Assembly (NCBI GenBank): GCA_001563325.1
Contig: LRSK01000094.1
Span: forward strand, 1 to 6,267
DNA: 6,267 nt
Source of the DNA: Candidatus Thorarchaeota archaeon SMTZ1-83
Lineage (GTDB): Archaea > Asgardarchaeota > Thorarchaeia > Thorarchaeales > Thorarchaeaceae
Reading direction: 5' to 3'
This document shows, in pieces, positions 5,540-6,267 of the stretch. A program made the translations under genes and the position numbers. Within the stretch, counting starts at the first letter, position 1; each line of letters opens with the position of its first letter. The notes under the pieces are model-generated. The model made no database searches. It worked only from the letters and a program-made list of their open reading frames with translations, and was not told where the DNA came from.

Positions 5540-6175
5540 TTGGATAGTGAAGAATCTAAGAACCGAGGCAAGCTCTTCGTGCTTGAGGGTGTGGATGGAG
5601 GAGGAAAGACCACAGTCTGTGAAAGTGTTGTAGAGAGGCTTCGATCGGATGGTCACGAAGTCGTCAAGCTCACGGAGCCGACTCGCGAGAGTCATTGGGG
5701 TCAAGAGATTCGAGAGAGATCCGCACTTGGTGAGCTCACCCCAGAGGAAGAGCTTGAGCTCTTCCTGCGTGACCGCGAGTGGCATATCAAGAACAAGATT
5801 CAGCCCGCTCTTAATGCTGCCAAGATCGTGTTGATGGACCGTTACTTCTTTGCAACAGGAGCGTATCAATCAGCAAGCACAGGACTGCATTGGAGAGAGA
5901 TTCTACGCAGGAATCGGGAGGAGATTCACGCACCTGAACCAGACATCGTCTTCATTCTTGATGTTCCCGTAAGGGTTGGGCTTGAGAGAGTTACATCTAG
6001 AAAGCTGACTCTCAATCAGCAGTTCGAGCAGCATGACCGTCTCGTTAAGGTCAGACAAGCATACCTTGAGATGGTGTCTCAAGACAGCGCACGCTTCTCT
6101 GTCATAGATGCCACAAAGAATCTGGAAGAGGTAGTCGACGAGGTATACCAGCAGATCATTGAATCCCTGGATTAA
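5540..6175 (+). CDS. tmk: Thymidylate kinase (dTMP kinase) family protein
   Basis: A 211-residue P-loop kinase of normal length for the dTMP kinase family, which phosphorylates dTMP to dTDP with ATP in the cytoplasm for dTTP synthesis. The P-loop is EGVDGGGKTT (16-25). LTEPTRESHWGQEIRE (44-59) occupies the place of the bacterial TREPGG substrate loop and resembles the EPT-type version found in archaeal enzymes. VLMDRYFFATGAYQ (97-110) holds the DR(Y/H) motif and the AYQ nucleotide-contact segment, with Ala where many enzymes have Ser. PDIVFILDVPVRVGLERV (134-151) is the fourth strand and the start of the lid, with basic residues at 150 and 154. RFSVIDATKNLEEVVDEVYQQI (185-206) is the usual C-terminal strand and helix. 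The TTG at 5540 is used because an in-frame TAG lies one codon further upstream and the P-loop begins soon after. It is divergent from the solute-binding protein gene and probably monocistronic. Confidence 0.85.
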   Translation: MDSEESKNRGKLFVLEGVDGGGKTTVCESVVERLRSDGHEVVKLTEPTRESHWGQEIRERSALGELTPEEELELFLRDREWHIKNKIQPALNAAKIVLMDRYFFATGAYQSASTGLHWREILRRNREEIHAPEPDIVFILDVPVRVGLERVTSRKLTLNQQFEQHDRLVKVRQAYLEMVSQDSARFSVIDATKNLEEVVDEVYQQIIESLD

Positions 6176-6180
6176 CTCCC

Positions 6181-6192
6181 GGCATGATTGCC
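6181..6192 (+). other. Small hairpin after the kinase stop codon
   Basis: GGCA and TGCC pair perfectly around a TGAT loop, five bases after the TAA at 6173-6175. Only four pairs form, so this may be chance. Confidence 0.25.
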
Positions 6193-6210
6193 ATATGAAG
6201 GAATGTGCGC

Positions 6211-6262
6211 TTTTTTGGGCGATTTTGACTGTTTTGCGAAGCATCTAGTGACAAGCTTTTTT
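6211..6262 (+). terminator. T-rich archaeal transcription terminator of the kinase gene
   Basis: Downstream of the kinase gene the plus strand has T6 at 6211-6216, T4 at 6223-6226, T4 at 6232-6235 and T6 at 6257-6262. Clustered T tracts without a strong hairpin are the known archaeal intrinsic termination signal. Confidence 0.6.
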
Positions 6263-6267
6263 AAGCA

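Noticed and set aside
5903..6244. Minus-strand open frame opposite the kinase gene
   Set aside because: It is the antisense shadow of the kinase C-terminus and has no recognisable features.

Overview
The window looks archaeal. Shine-Dalgarno sites resemble GGAGGTGA, genes end in runs of T rather than bacterial hairpin-plus-T terminators, and the families (ERCC4/XPF-type nuclease without an attached helicase, winged-helix protein with a DUF4443-like C-terminal domain, N-glycosylation-rich surface proteins with a C-terminal membrane anchor and Arg tail) are typical of archaea. The even base composition and gene types would suit an Asgard lineage such as Thorarchaeia, but no taxonomic marker is present, so that is a guess.

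Layout. (1) Positions 1-2978, minus strand: five tightly packed genes read right to left. They are a secreted DUF4430 (transcobalamin-like) protein, a second membrane-anchored surface protein of unknown family, an ECF-type S component (six-helix vitamin-binding membrane protein), a winged-helix regulator with a DUF4443-like domain, and an ERCC4-type nuclease cut by the window edge. Gaps are -1, 22, 40 and 11 bases, so they probably form one transcript. (2) Positions 2979-3094: a TATA-like box, a perfect 22-bp palindrome where transcription would start, and a hairpin directly after the stop of the next gene. (3) Positions 3095-4996, minus strand: a membrane-tethered family 5 solute-binding protein of an ABC transporter, without permease or ATPase genes here. 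(4) Positions 4997-5539: a gene-free stretch holding an elaborate inverted-repeat structure (5185-5349) that looks like an unannotated structured RNA. (5) Positions 5540-6175, plus strand: a thymidylate kinase family protein, followed by T-rich termination signals.

How the genes may work together. DUF4430 is the cobalamin-binding-type fold of transcobalamin C-terminal domains, and in bacteria DUF4430 proteins occur with ECF S components predicted to import corrinoids. The first four genes can therefore be read as a surface capture, handover and import system with its own ligand-sensing regulator, whose target could be the palindrome in front of the operon. The shared EcfA/EcfT energising module would have to be encoded elsewhere. 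This is a model, not a demonstration. The most novel element is the structured region at 5185-5349: a 25-bp interrupted long-range stem enclosing two hairpins, matching no RNA family that I could recognise.
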